DNA from: an uncultured Lachnospiraceae bacterium
GTDB lineage: Bacteria; Bacillota; Clostridia; Lachnospirales; Lachnospiraceae
NCBI GenBank assembly: GCA_947178125.1
Contig: CAMWXB010000002.1
Coordinates: 48,826 to 112,825, forward strand
DNA: 64,000 bases
Reading direction: 5' to 3'
Under the pieces are notes generated by a model. That model was not told where the DNA came from. It ran no database searches and saw nothing but the letters and a program-made list of their open reading frames with translations. Positions 14,642 to 23,100 of this stretch are shown in pieces; the first letter of the stretch is position 1; every line of letters begins with the position of its first letter. The position numbers were made by a program, and so were the translations under genes.

Positions 14642-15931
14642 TTATAAAGCTTCTCCAAGTAATTTCTTCACACTGACCAGTTTCACGCAGAGCACGAACA
14701 GGTCTGTTGCTGCCGCCATTTCTTCCGGTGTCGGGAACGTCGGTGCAATTCGGATATTGCTGTCTTTCGGGTCCTTTCCATAAGGATAAGTGGCACCTGC
14801 ACCGGTCATGACGACCCCCGCCTCTTTACATTTGGCTACAATAGCTTTTGCACAGCCCTCCAGCGCTTCAAAAGAAATAAAATAACCGCCTACCGGCTTA
14901 TTCCATTCGCCAATACCGAGACCACCGATTTCCTTATCCAACACCTGCAATACTGCCTCGAACTTAGGCCGGATAATTTCAGCATGTTTCTTCATATGCT
15001 CTTTTATACCGTTGATGTCCTTAAAATATTTCACATGGCGAAGCTGATTAACTTTATCGTAACCAATCGTCCGCACGGTCATGCCCTCCCTGATATAATC
15101 GAGATTCGCAATGGAAGCCGCCATTCCGGCGATGCCGCCGCCCGCAAAACTAACTTTGGAAGTCGAGCAAAATTCAAAGACCATATCCGGATTGCCAGCT
15201 TTTTCACATTCGCTGAGAATTTCCAGAATTTCGTCCTGCTTATCATCATACAAATGATGAACTGCATAGGCATTATCCCAATAAATTCTAAAATCCTCTG
15301 CCGCAGGTTTTAAACCAGCAAATCGTCTGACGGTCTCATCCGAATAGGAAATGCCCTGCGGATTGGAGTATTTCGGAACACACCAGATACCCTTGACGGC
15401 CGCATCTTCATTTACATATTTCTCTACCAGGTCCATATCCGGTCCATCCGCTGTCATTGGAATATTGATCATCTCAATGCCAAAATATTCCGTAATCTTA
15501 AAATGTCTGTCATAACCTGGAACAGGACATAAAAATTTCACTTTATCCAGCTTGCACCACGGCGTACTGCCCATAACACCATGTGTCATGGAATGGCAGA
15601 CCGTATCATACATAACGCTCAGACTGGAATTACCATATACGAGTACATTCTGCGCCGGCACTCCCATCATATCTCCCAGAAGTTTTTTAACCTCAGGAAT
15701 ACCGTCCATCAGACCATAATTTCTACAATCCATGCCATCCTCCGTTTTAAGAACGGAATCGGAATCAAAAACATCCATAATGCTCATTGTCATATCGAGC
15801 TGTGCGGTAGACTGTTTTCCTCTGGACATATCCAGTTTCAGTCCCTTACTCTTTGCCTCTTCAAACTTTTTTTCAAGTTCTTCTTTTAATAACACAAGTT
15901 CTTCTTTGTTCATTTCTTTGTAAGGCTTCAT
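14642..15931 (-). CDS. Aspartate aminotransferase, MocR-like (AspAT subgroup Ic) type
   Basis: A PLP-dependent fold-type I aminotransferase of 429 residues, closest in appearance to the large actinobacterial and clostridial aspartate aminotransferases (Aminotran_MocR family) rather than to classical AspC. The PLP lysine is Lys259 in CSTSKVSFAGGG. Asn190 (KYSNPQGISYS) and Asp219 (YWDNAYAVHH) are the cofactor contacts. No DNA-binding domain is present. The leader immediately before the start contains repeat module R3. The NUDIX gene follows after 25 bases, so the two are probably co-transcribed. Substrate preference for aspartate is inferred. Confidence 0.88.
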   Translation of the reverse strand: MKPYKEMNKEELVLLKEELEKKFEEAKSKGLKLDMSRGKQSTAQLDMTMSIMDVFDSDSVLKTEDGMDCRNYGLMDGIPEVKKLLGDMMGVPAQNVLVYGNSSLSVMYDTVCHSMTHGVMGSTPWCKLDKVKFLCPVPGYDRHFKITEYFGIEMINIPMTADGPDMDLVEKYVNEDAAVKGIWCVPKYSNPQGISYSDETVRRFAGLKPAAEDFRIYWDNAYAVHHLYDDKQDEILEILSECEKAGNPDMVFEFCSTSKVSFAGGGIAGMAASIANLDYIREGMTVRTIGYDKVNQLRHVKYFKDINGIKEHMKKHAEIIRPKFEAVLQVLDKEIGGLGIGEWNKPVGGYFISFEALEGCAKAIVAKCKEAGVVMTGAGATYPYGKDPKDSNIRIAPTFPTPEEMAAATDLFVLCVKLVSVKKLLGEAL

Positions 15932-15955
15932 AACGATAATCGTGCTCCTCTCTCA

Positions 15956-16026
15956 GCTTGCGAATCTGTGCGGCGCTGTAAGCGCATCAGCATCAATTTT
16001 GCGGTCAAAAATTATAATTTTCAACC
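15956..16026 (-). repeat. Two-hairpin repeat module R3 in the aminotransferase leader
   Basis: In the transcribed direction it reads GGTTGAAAATTATAATTTTT-GACC (hairpin 1), then GCAAAATTGATGC with an inner GCGC/GCGC hairpin and GCACAGATTCGC (hairpin 2), ending GCAAGCTGAGAGAGG, which runs into the ribosome site of the aminotransferase gene. It is a degenerate relative of modules R1 and R2 at 37329-37485. Confidence 0.6.
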
Positions 16027-16129
16027 TTCCTCCGCATCATAAATATAAAGTCTATACCTTGTACGAGTGGATAATTGTATACAATCATACACTGGCAACT
16101 ATTCTACTACAAAGTATTTACAATGACAA

Positions 16130-16149
16130 GAGGAAATAAAAATTTCCTC
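16130..16149. other. Small perfect hairpin downstream of rny
   Basis: GAGGAAAT (16130-16137), AAAA, ATTTCCTC (16142-16149), a perfect 8-bp stem 23 bases beyond the rny terminator. The remaining 16027-16129 stretch is AT-rich leader of the aminotransferase gene with the palindrome TTGTATACAA (16075-16084); no clear promoter was found. Confidence 0.5.
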
Positions 16150-16171
16150 AGGAAATTTTCTATTTCTACTG

Positions 16172-16204
16172 AAAAAAACTCTGTGAATTACTTCACAGAG
16201 TTTT
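16172..16204 (-). terminator. Rho-independent terminator of rny
   Basis: AAAACTCTGTGAA (16175-16187), loop TTAC, TTCACAGAGTTTT (16192-16204): a perfect 13-bp stem. On the minus strand it is followed by a run of Ts (16178-16172). Confidence 0.9.
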
Positions 16205-16209
16205 ATACA

Positions 16210-17766
16210 CTATTTAGCGTAGTCGATAACGCGGCTTTCGCGGATTACATTGACTTTAATCTGACCAGGATATTCCAACTCAGCTTCAATCTCCTTGGAA
16301 ATATCTCTTGCGAGTAATACCATGTCAGAATCCGTAATCTGTTCCGGAACTACCATAACACGAATCTCTCTACCTGCCTGAATAGCAAAAGATTTATCAA
16401 CACCTTTGAAATTGTTTGTAATGTCTTCTAACTGTTTTAACCTGCTTGTATATGTTTCTAACGTCTCTCTTCTTGCACCCGGCCTTGCCGCAGAAATCGT
16501 ATCCGCAGCCTGTACCAGACACGCGATCAGAGTCTGAGGCTCAACATCACCATGATGAGACTCTACTGCATTAATGACGATGGGTGATTCTTTGTACTTT
16601 CTACAAAGTTCCACACCTAATTGAATATGAGAACCTTCCATTTCATGATCGACTGCTTTACCGATATCATGCAGAAGACCAGCACGCTTCGCAACTCGGA
16701 CATCTAATCCCATCTCCGCTGCTAACAGACCAGATAATTGAGCAACCTCAATCGAATGCTTCAGTGCGTTCTGTCCATAACTGGTTCTAAACTTCATCTT
16801 ACCGAGTAATCTGACAAGTTCCGGATGAATGCCATGCACACCTACTTCCAGTGTAGCGGCTTCACCTTCTTCTTTAATCATTACTTCTACTTCTTTTTGC
16901 GCCTTCTCAACCATCTCTTCGATTCTGGCCGGATGAATACGTCCGTCCACAATCAGTTTTTCAAGCGCAATTCTTGCAACCTCACGGCGAATTGGATCAA
17001 ATCCTGATAAAATAACTGCTTCCGGCGTATCGTCAATAATTAAATCCACACCGGTCATCGTCTCAAGAGTTCTGATATTACGTCCCTCTCTACCAATGAT
17101 TCTACCCTTCATCTCGTCATTTGGAAGCTGTACAACAGATATTGTCGTCTCGGAAACATGGTCTGCAGCACATTTCTGAATGGCTGTAACAACATATTCC
17201 TTCGCTTTCTTATCTGCTTCTTCCTTCGCCCTGCTCTCTACTTCCTTGATCATAACAGCGGCTTCATGTTTCACTTCATCTTCAACAATTTTCAATAAGT
17301 AGTCTTTTGCCTGTTCGGAGGTTAGACCTGAGATTCGTTCCAGTTCCTGTAATCTTTGCTCATTCAGCTTCGCAATCTCTTCGCGTTGTCTGGCAAGTGA
17401 TTCTTCCTTTGCCGCCAGACTTGCTTCCTTTTTTTCAATAGCATCCGCTTTCTTATCGATGTTCTCTTCCTTCTGCTGAACTCTGCGCTCATACCTCTGC
17501 GCTTCAGCCCGACGTTCCTTGATTTCCTTGTCCAACTCATTCTTGGTATGAATGGTTTCTTCTTTTGCTTCAAGCAACGCTTCCCGCTTCTTCGTTTCAG
17601 CCGTTTTGAGAGCCTCATCAATAATTTCCCTCGCCTTCTCGTCCGCATTTCCAAGCTTCGCTTCCACTACCTTCTTCCGGTAATTGGTCGCTGCCACTGC
17701 CGTCAACGGAATCGATACAACCAGAGTGAGGAGTATTGATACCACAATCGCTATCCCGGTTGGCAT
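16210..17766 (-). CDS. rny: Ribonuclease Y
   Basis: Membrane-anchored endoribonuclease that starts decay and processing of many Gram-positive mRNAs. It has 518 residues. A transmembrane helix spans about 4-26, a long charged coiled coil about 30-200, a KH RNA-binding domain includes [15 protein letters not shown] at 221-235, and an HD domain has HDIGK with His366-Asp367. The order recA-recX-rny is common in Clostridia. The ribosome site sits in a small hairpin (17771-17783), which may tune translation. A strong terminator follows. Confidence 0.97.
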   Translation of the reverse strand: MPTGIAIVVSILLTLVVSIPLTAVAATNYRKKVVEAKLGNADEKAREIIDEALKTAETKKREALLEAKEETIHTKNELDKEIKERRAEAQRYERRVQQKEENIDKKADAIEKKEASLAAKEESLARQREEIAKLNEQRLQELERISGLTSEQAKDYLLKIVEDEVKHEAAVMIKEVESRAKEEADKKAKEYVVTAIQKCAADHVSETTISVVQLPNDEMKGRIIGREGRNIRTLETMTGVDLIIDDTPEAVILSGFDPIRREVARIALEKLIVDGRIHPARIEEMVEKAQKEVEVMIKEEGEAATLEVGVHGIHPELVRLLGKMKFRTSYGQNALKHSIEVAQLSGLLAAEMGLDVRVAKRAGLLHDIGKAVDHEMEGSHIQLGVELCRKYKESPIVINAVESHHGDVEPQTLIACLVQAADTISAARPGARRETLETYTSRLKQLEDITNNFKGVDKSFAIQAGREIRVMVVPEQITDSDMVLLARDISKEIEAELEYPGQIKVNVIRESRVIDYAK

Positions 17767-17770
17767 TTAC

Positions 17771-17783
17771 AGGAGCACCTCCT
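17771..17783 (-). promoter_or_regulatory. Shine-Dalgarno hairpin of rny
   Basis: On the coding strand AGGAG-GTG-CTCCT lies 4-16 bases before the ATG. The stem contains most of the AGGAGG ribosome site, so folding would hide it. The stem is only 5 bp and may be weak in vivo. Confidence 0.45.
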
Positions 17784-17876
17784 TATTTGGTTTTCATTGT
17801 ACATATCTATCATAGAATGTATTAAATTAAAACATTCTAATTAGCAAACTACAACATCTCAATTTTACCTCGAAAA

Positions 17877-18494
17877 TTATGTTATGTCAAGTAAAAGTGC
17901 TCTGCTGATTGCATCCGTCTGAAAACCTTTCCGATAGAGAAAACCGTACATTTTCTGCCTTTCCTTATCGGTAGCAGTTCCTGCATGAAAATTTTTTTTC
18001 AAAAGAAATTTTTGTATCATGGATGTTTCATCCATTTCCAACCCGTCTTCCGACAATTCATCGAACATTTGGGAAATGAGTTCTCTGCGGATCCCTTTCT
18101 GCTGCAGATCGTTCTCAATTCTTTTCCTGCTTCTTGCCTGCATATGATACTCTATATAATTTCTGACATAGCGCTCGTCATCGACGTAACCATAGGATTC
18201 CACATAAGCAATCGCGTCTTCAATGATTTCTGCAGGATATTCTCCCTGCTTCAGTTTATCCTCCAATTGTTTTCTTGTATAGTCCTTCGTCTTCAACAGA
18301 TTCATACAGCGCAGTTTCGCCCGTTTCGGCAGAATCTCCTGAAAAATGTTTTCATAGTTCTCCTCTGAAAGTTCCCCGCCCTGTTCCATCTGAAATCGAC
18401 GGAGTTCTCCTTTATATAGAACAAAATGCTTTCCTTCATCCAGTGTAACCCTGTATCTTGCTTTATTAATCGCAGTGATCTCTGTTATCATCAT
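17877..18494 (-). CDS. recX: Regulatory protein RecX
   Basis: Binds and modulates RecA filaments. It has 205 residues with the helical three-repeat architecture: LRCMNLLKTKDYTRKQLEDKL near residue 60, YVDDERYVRNYIEYHMQARS near 105 and a C-terminal YGFLYRKGF. Residues 1-45 carry a short N-terminal beta-rich extension (YRVTLDEGKHFVLYKGEL) seen in long Firmicute RecX proteins. It starts 21 bases after the recA stop, so it is co-transcribed and shares LexA control. Confidence 0.92.
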   Translation of the reverse strand: MMITEITAINKARYRVTLDEGKHFVLYKGELRRFQMEQGGELSEENYENIFQEILPKRAKLRCMNLLKTKDYTRKQLEDKLKQGEYPAEIIEDAIAYVESYGYVDDERYVRNYIEYHMQARSRKRIENDLQQKGIRRELISQMFDELSEDGLEMDETSMIQKFLLKKNFHAGTATDKERQKMYGFLYRKGFQTDAISRALLLDIT

Positions 18495-18515
18495 AGATTC
18501 TCCGGCTCCGTTCTT

Positions 18516-19625
18516 TTATTCTGCGGCCTGAGCCTCTCCTGCTTTCTCTTTTGTCTGTTTCTCTTTCGCGCTCTTTCCAGTCTTTTCTCCGGAAGCCTTT
18601 TCCTTCGTGCTCTTCTCAGCGGACTCGGGCACTTCCAGATTGAACAATTCCCTCACTTTCTGTTCCACCTCATTACAGATTTCCGGGTTATCCTTTAAAT
18701 ACTGTTTGGCATTCTCCCTGCCTTGCCCTATTTTATTGCCATTATACGCATACCACGCCCCGCTCTTGTTGACGATTCCGTTTTCGGCCGCCAAATCCAG
18801 AATATCGCCGACGCTGGAAATACCCTCTCCGAACATGATATCAAATTCCGCTTCTTTGAACGGCGGCGCAATCTTGTTCTTAACGACCTTGACTCTTGTT
18901 CTGTTGCCGATAACTTCTCCCCCCTGCTTCAATGCCTCGATTCTTCTGACATCGAGTCTAACGGAGGAATAAAATTTCAATGCACGCCCACCCGTTGTCG
19001 TCTCCGGGTTTCCAAACATAATGCCGACTTTCTCACGAAGCTGATTGATAAATACTACCGTACAATTGGATTTACTGATAACACCGGTCAGTTTACGAAG
19101 CGCCTGGGACATCAGCCGCGCCTGTAATCCTACATGGGAGTCTCCCATATCACCGTCTATTTCAGCCTTCGGCACCAACGCCGCTACCGAGTCCACAATC
19201 ACGATGTCGATTGCTCCTGAACGCACCATTGTTTCCGTAATCTCCAATGCCTGCTCGCCGTTATCCGGCTGAGAAATATATAAATTGTCTACATCAACGC
19301 CTATATTCCTGGCATACACAGGATCCAGCGCATGCTCTGCATCTATAAAACCGGCAATGCCGCCCCGCTTCTGTACTTCCGCGACCATATGCAGCGTAAC
19401 TGTCGTCTTACCGCTGGATTCCGGTCCATAGATTTCCACGATTCTTCCTTTCGGGATTCCACCCAGCCCCAGTGCGATGTCCAGACTCAAAGAACCGGTA
19501 GGAATTGTTTCTACATTCATCTGTACCGAAGGGTCGCCCAGTTTCATGACCGCACCCTTACCGAATTGTCTCTCTATCTGCCCGATGGCTGCATCCAATG
19601 CTTTTAATTTTTCTTCTCTTTCCAT
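18516..19625 (-). CDS. recA: Recombinase A
   Basis: DNA strand-exchange ATPase and SOS coprotease. It has 369 residues. Walker [10 protein letters not shown] is at 67-75; [10 protein letters not shown], the L2 region [24 protein letters not shown] and the C-terminal DNA-binding region are standard. The last 30 residues are an unusually lysine- and glutamate-rich low-complexity tail ([18 protein letters not shown] onwards), longer and more balanced in charge than the usual acidic tail. AAGGAG lies 8 bases before the ATG. It has a consensus promoter with LexA boxes and leads into recX. Confidence 0.98.
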   Translation of the reverse strand: MEREEKLKALDAAIGQIERQFGKGAVMKLGDPSVQMNVETIPTGSLSLDIALGLGGIPKGRIVEIYGPESSGKTTVTLHMVAEVQKRGGIAGFIDAEHALDPVYARNIGVDVDNLYISQPDNGEQALEITETMVRSGAIDIVIVDSVAALVPKAEIDGDMGDSHVGLQARLMSQALRKLTGVISKSNCTVVFINQLREKVGIMFGNPETTTGGRALKFYSSVRLDVRRIEALKQGGEVIGNRTRVKVVKNKIAPPFKEAEFDIMFGEGISSVGDILDLAAENGIVNKSGAWYAYNGNKIGQGRENAKQYLKDNPEICNEVEQKVRELFNLEVPESAEKSTKEKASGEKTGKSAKEKQTKEKAGEAQAAE

Positions 19626-19648
19626 GATTTGTTCTCCTTCTCATTTCA

Positions 19649-19686
19649 GAACATCTGTTCTAAATTTAGAATAAAACAAATGTTCG
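19649..19686 (-). promoter_or_regulatory. Two LexA (SOS) boxes at the recA promoter
   Basis: GAACATCTGTTC (19649-19660) matches the Gram-positive GAACnnnnGTTC box exactly and sits just downstream of the -10. CGAACATTTGTT (minus strand, 19686-19675) matches one base short and fills the -35/-10 spacer. Binding at either would block transcription, as expected for SOS control. Confidence 0.85.
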
Positions 19687-19696
19687 ATTTTGTCAA
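19668..19696 (-). promoter_or_regulatory. recA promoter
   Basis: Minus strand TTGACA (19696-19691), 17 bases, TATTCT (19673-19668). The -35 is perfect. The remaining stretch up to 19961 contains no gene: AT-rich sequence and the hairpin at 19905-19950. Confidence 0.85.
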
Positions 19697-19904
19697 CATT
19701 TACTTTTGTTTTTTATATTCTAACATTTTTCCTGTCCAATAAATATCCCTTTATACATCCCTCCTGTCTTTTTTCATTTTTACTCCTGATTGTCTGCCGC
19801 AGCAGTTCAGATTTAATAGCTGAAAGCGCGCTTCTTTCAACCTTTTGCTTTGAAATGTTGGCGAGATGCCGGATATGCAAAGCAGAATAAGTCCTTTATT
19901 TTCA

Positions 19905-19950
19905 CGGGCAATACGTCAAAGTCAGGCTCGCCTGACCCTGACGACTGCCG
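19905..19950 (-). other. Imperfect long hairpin after the pentapeptide-repeat gene
   Basis: CGGGCA, ACGTCA and TCAGG (19905-19925) pair with CCTGA, TGACG and TGCCG (19930-19950) around CTCG, with symmetrical mismatches. It is 12 bases after the stop of the repeat protein gene. No T-run follows on the minus strand. GACGTATTGCC on its 3' side recalls the hairpin at 14026-14063. Confidence 0.5.
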
Positions 19951-19961
19951 CGAAGACTTTT

Positions 19962-21536
19962 TTAGAAAATTTTCAAATAATCCCTGTAATCGTGATAAGT
20001 AACCGTTACCCACCCATTATCATAATTAAAACCGATTTCCATGCCTTGAGGCGTATAGAAAATGATCAGATTACTGCCGGAAGTCAGCATCTCTGTAATT
20101 TCCTGATCGCTCATCAAGTCCACATCATCAATCGTGCCGTTCTGCTTGTCGCTTCTGTACCTGAAATCTATGGAAAAATCATCATCCACGGAAATAATAT
20201 CCGTATTTTCAAGGATTACCCCATCTCTCATATCGATATTAATACAGTACAGATATGCCGAATTATAGTAATTCGTATAGACAGTTTCTGAAAATACAAC
20301 GCTCAGTATATCCTCGCTCATGTATGTAACATAACCGGAAGCGTAAGCATTAAAATAACTGTCATCATCCGTCATATATCTGGAATATTCTTCCTCATAG
20401 TAATCTGTAAAAACGGATATCTCATTTGCGATCGCCCTGTTGATCTTATCCAGATTAGGCACATGGCTGCCGGAAACTTCCGGGTAATCTACGATAATGG
20501 ATACGTTCTCATTATCCGCGTCATATTCAAAATACTCCCAGTTAATGGAATAGGAGAGTCTTTTAATATCATCATGCAGCGTATAATATTCGTCGTCATC
20601 ATAGTCATAATAATCGTCATCATAATAATCGTTATCATGATAATCGTTGTCATCATCCTTAAAATCGTAGTCATAATCATTGTAATAATTATAGTAATCA
20701 TCATCATATAACTGCGCCTGCATTTTCCTTTCCGACATCGCATCGAACGCATGATAGAAAAGGGCAAAAATCGCAATCAGAAAGAGAACCACAACTGTAA
20801 TGATAATACCGATGATCAGCCCCGTATGTTTCTTCTTGGGCGGTGCAGCATATGGGCTGTATGAACCGTTTCCATACTGATTCGGGCCATAGGACCCGCC
20901 ATACTGGTTGTTTCCGCCGGGAGCATTTCCATAGGGAGCGTTTCCATACTGGTTATTTCCGTATTGATTATTTCCGTACTGGCCATTTCCATATTGGTTA
21001 TTTCCGTACTGGTTGTTTCCGTACGGATTATTTCCATATTGATTATTTCCGTACTGGTTATTTCCATACTGGTTGTTTCCGTATGAATTATTTCCGTACT
21101 GGTTATTTCCATACTGGCTGTTTTCGTACGGATTATTTCCATATTGATTGTTCTCGTATGGATTATTTCCATATTGGCTGCTTCCGTACGGATTATTTTC
21201 ATATTGGCCATTCCCGTACGGGGCACTTCCATACTGATTATTTTCAGACGGATTATTCTCATACTTTACAAGATCATACTGCCCGCTTCCTGTAGAAGTG
21301 CTCACATATGAATTATTTTCATACTGGCCATTTCCATAAGCATCATTTCCATACTGACCATTCTGCCCGCCTGCATATGTATTATCCACCTGCTGTTCTC
21401 CGGAAAACACACCGCCCGTATCATAATGTTCCACACTCGTATCCGGCGTATCGTAAATTTCCTGTCTGCTTTGTGTCTGATATACATCCGGTGTCGTATA
21501 GAGGCCGCCATCCCCCTGCTGTTCCTGCTCGCTCAT
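19962..21536 (-). CDS. Pentapeptide (QYGNN) repeat membrane protein with DUF3298-like C-terminal domain
   Basis: A 524-residue protein. Residues 1-60 are polar and tyrosine/glutamate-rich. Residues 61-210 are 30 consecutive five-residue units of the form Q/P-Y-G/E-N-N in perfect register. KKKH (234-237) precedes one transmembrane helix at 239-261, so the repeat is predicted cytoplasmic. Residues about 275-320 are extremely rich in Asp and Tyr. The last 200 residues, with IINVD-like beta strands and FYTPQGMEIGFNYDNGWVTV, resemble the DUF3298/RsiV-type extracellular domain; that is pattern recognition only. It lies between cinA and recA, normally adjacent, beside palindromic element D. Function unknown. 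Confidence 0.8.
   Translation of the reverse strand: MSEQEQQGDGGLYTTPDVYQTQSRQEIYDTPDTSVEHYDTGGVFSGEQQVDNTYAGGQNGQYGNDAYGNGQYENNSYVSTSTGSGQYDLVKYENNPSENNQYGSAPYGNGQYENNPYGSSQYGNNPYENNQYGNNPYENSQYGNNQYGNNSYGNNQYGNNQYGNNQYGNNPYGNNQYGNNQYGNGQYGNNQYGNNQYGNAPYGNAPGGNNQYGGSYGPNQYGNGSYSPYAAPPKKKHTGLIIGIIITVVVLFLIAIFALFYHAFDAMSERKMQAQLYDDDYYNYYNDYDYDFKDDDNDYHDNDYYDDDYYDYDDDEYYTLHDDIKRLSYSINWEYFEYDADNENVSIIVDYPEVSGSHVPNLDKINRAIANEISVFTDYYEEEYSRYMTDDDSYFNAYASGYVTYMSEDILSVVFSETVYTNYYNSAYLYCINIDMRDGVILENTDIISVDDDFSIDFRYRSDKQNGTIDDVDLMSDQEITEMLTSGSNLIIFYTPQGMEIGFNYDNGWVTVTYHDYRDYLKIF
20892..21356 (-). repeat. 15-bp coding tandem repeat array
   Basis: About 31 copies of a 15-bp unit (coding-strand type CAGTACGGAAATAAC) encode residues 61-215 of the membrane protein. 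Synonymous changes such as TAC/TAT and GGA/GGC are scattered, while period and register are intact. Such arrays are prone to length change by slippage. Confidence 0.9.
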
Positions 21537-21573
21537 CTTCTATTTCCCTGCTCCTTTCTCCGTTTTCCTCTCT

Positions 21574-21781
21574 AGGTAATTGCGAAACTATGTTTTCGAA
21601 GGCTCTCGTTGTACAAAATAGACAATCACCGCAGGGCACGCTTTCGCTGCACTGTCGCTCGCAACGGTGCATAAGACGCCAAAATACGGCGTCTAAACAC
21701 CGACGGCGACATAGCACCCTGCTTGTGATTTGTCTATTTTGCACAACTGCTATCTTGGAATCATGCGTTTCGCAATCACCT
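21574..21781 (+). repeat. Palindromic element, copy D (diverged arms)
   Basis: Arms of about 65 bp pair imperfectly. Outer AGGTAATTGCGAAAC (21574-21588) faces GTTTCGCAATCACCT (21767-21781), and inner GTTGTACAAAATAGACAA faces TTGTCTATTTTGCACAAC, then GCAGGG/CCCTGC. The core has the same plan as copies A-C: GGCACGCTTTCGCTGCAC, stem GTCGC/GCGAC, stem CGGTG/CACCG with the CCGACGG side, ATAAG/CTAAA, and a terminal hairpin AGACGCC/GGCGTCT. It lies between cinA and the repeat-protein gene, oriented against both. Confidence 0.75.
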
Positions 21782-21802
21782 ATTTTCCTCTCAGGTCCTC
21801 TG

Positions 21803-23071
21803 CTAAGATTTCTTTCCAAAAGTCACTTCACTGTAATATGCAAGAATGGATTCCCGCATCAGGGACAACGCCGATGAAACGCTGCTTTCCCGGATTTTCA
21901 TCCGGCTTCCGCTAAAATGACACTCTTTCACATTAATGCGCCCGCACACATTGCAGGCAATATAAACAAGTCCTACCGGTTTTTCTTCCGAACCGCCGTC
22001 AGGTCCGGCAACCCCTGTAATACCAACCGTTACATCTGCTTTTCCAAACAATGCGGCTCCCTTCGCCATCTCTTTTGCAATCTCCGGACTGACCGCCCCG
22101 TGCTTTTCCAAAGAGGATTTCTTAATACCGAGAAGCTTGCGCTTGGATTTATTGGAATAGGTGATATATCCGGTCTTGAACACTTCCGAAACGCCTGACA
22201 CATTGATCAGCCTTGCCGCCAGCAGTCCGCCGGTACAGGATTCCACCGTGCTGACCGTCAAATGATTTGCCAGCAGCAGATCGACGACCGCCTTTTCCAG
22301 CGTAACGTCTTCCTGTGTCGTATATACATGATTTCCAAAACGGCTTTTTAAATCTTTTACATAAGGCTTTACCAGTTTCTTCGCTTCTTTTTCATCCTCC
22401 GCCCTCGCAGTCACGCGAAGATGCACTTCGCCGGTCTTCGCATATGTCGCGATCGTCGGATTGCTCTGTTCACTGATCAGGTCTTCTATCATCGCTTCGA
22501 CTTTGCTTTCGCCGACGCCGCATACTTTAACGGTCTGTGAATAAATAATGCCCGGCTGAAGCGAATTCAGATACGGCATAATAGCATTCTCGAACATCGG
22601 GACCAGTTCATTCGGCGGTCCCGGCATCAGAATGATATGTCTGCCGTTATCCTCCATAATGATACCCGGCGCCGTACCGTTCGGATTATCGACAACAATG
22701 GAGCCTTCCGGCACCATTGCCTGTTTCCAGTTATTTTCCGTAATCTCCATTCCCCTCTTCTGGAAAAAGGATGTGATCGCCTCTTTGCTCGGTTCATGCA
22801 GATAAAGCGCTTTCCCCAATGCCTTTGCTGCCGTCTCTTTCGTCAGGTCATCCTGCGTCGGTCCGAGTCCGCCTGATAAAAGCAGCACATCCGCCCTTGT
22901 GAGCGCTGTCTGCAGAACACTGAGCAGACGTTCCTCGTTATCCCCCACCACTTCCTGATAATAGCAGGATAATCCGATACCGGCACACTTTTCAGCCAAA
23001 TATGCCGCATTGGTATTTACAATATTACCAAGTAAAATTTCAGTTCCTACCGAAATAATCTCTACTGTCAT
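21803..23071 (-). CDS. cinA: Competence/damage-inducible protein CinA
   Basis: It has 422 residues in two domains. The N-terminal MoeA-like COG1058 domain (about 1-165) starts VEIISVGTEILLGNIVNTN and contains LLSGGLGPTQDDLTKE and MPGPPNELVPMF. The C-terminal CinA domain (about 265-420) has VESCTGGLLAARL and GITGVAGPDGGSEEKPVG. The protein is linked to pyridine nucleotide salvage (NMN deamidase, ADP-ribose pyrophosphatase activities in homologues). It lies downstream of pgsA, as usual, but its normal neighbour recA is displaced by the repeat-protein gene. Confidence 0.95.
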   Translation of the reverse strand: MTVEIISVGTEILLGNIVNTNAAYLAEKCAGIGLSCYYQEVVGDNEERLLSVLQTALTRADVLLLSGGLGPTQDDLTKETAAKALGKALYLHEPSKEAITSFFQKRGMEITENNWKQAMVPEGSIVVDNPNGTAPGIIMEDNGRHIILMPGPPNELVPMFENAIMPYLNSLQPGIIYSQTVKVCGVGESKVEAMIEDLISEQSNPTIATYAKTGEVHLRVTARAEDEKEAKKLVKPYVKDLKSRFGNHVYTTQEDVTLEKAVVDLLLANHLTVSTVESCTGGLLAARLINVSGVSEVFKTGYITYSNKSKRKLLGIKKSSLEKHGAVSPEIAKEMAKGAALFGKADVTVGITGVAGPDGGSEEKPVGLVYIACNVCGRINVKECHFSGSRMKIRESSVSSALSLMRESILAYYSEVTFGKKS

Positions 23072-23100
23072 TTCTACCTCTTATTTGCTCTTTTGCTTCA

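Noticed and set aside
14642..15931. MocR-type aminotransferase as a GntR-MocR regulator
   Set aside because: The protein starts directly with the aminotransferase fold; no N-terminal winged helix is present.
20816..21295. Long antisense and shifted frames within the pentapeptide repeat
   Set aside because: A 15-bp repeat without stops leaves several frames open; the translations are monotonous shadows of the real gene.
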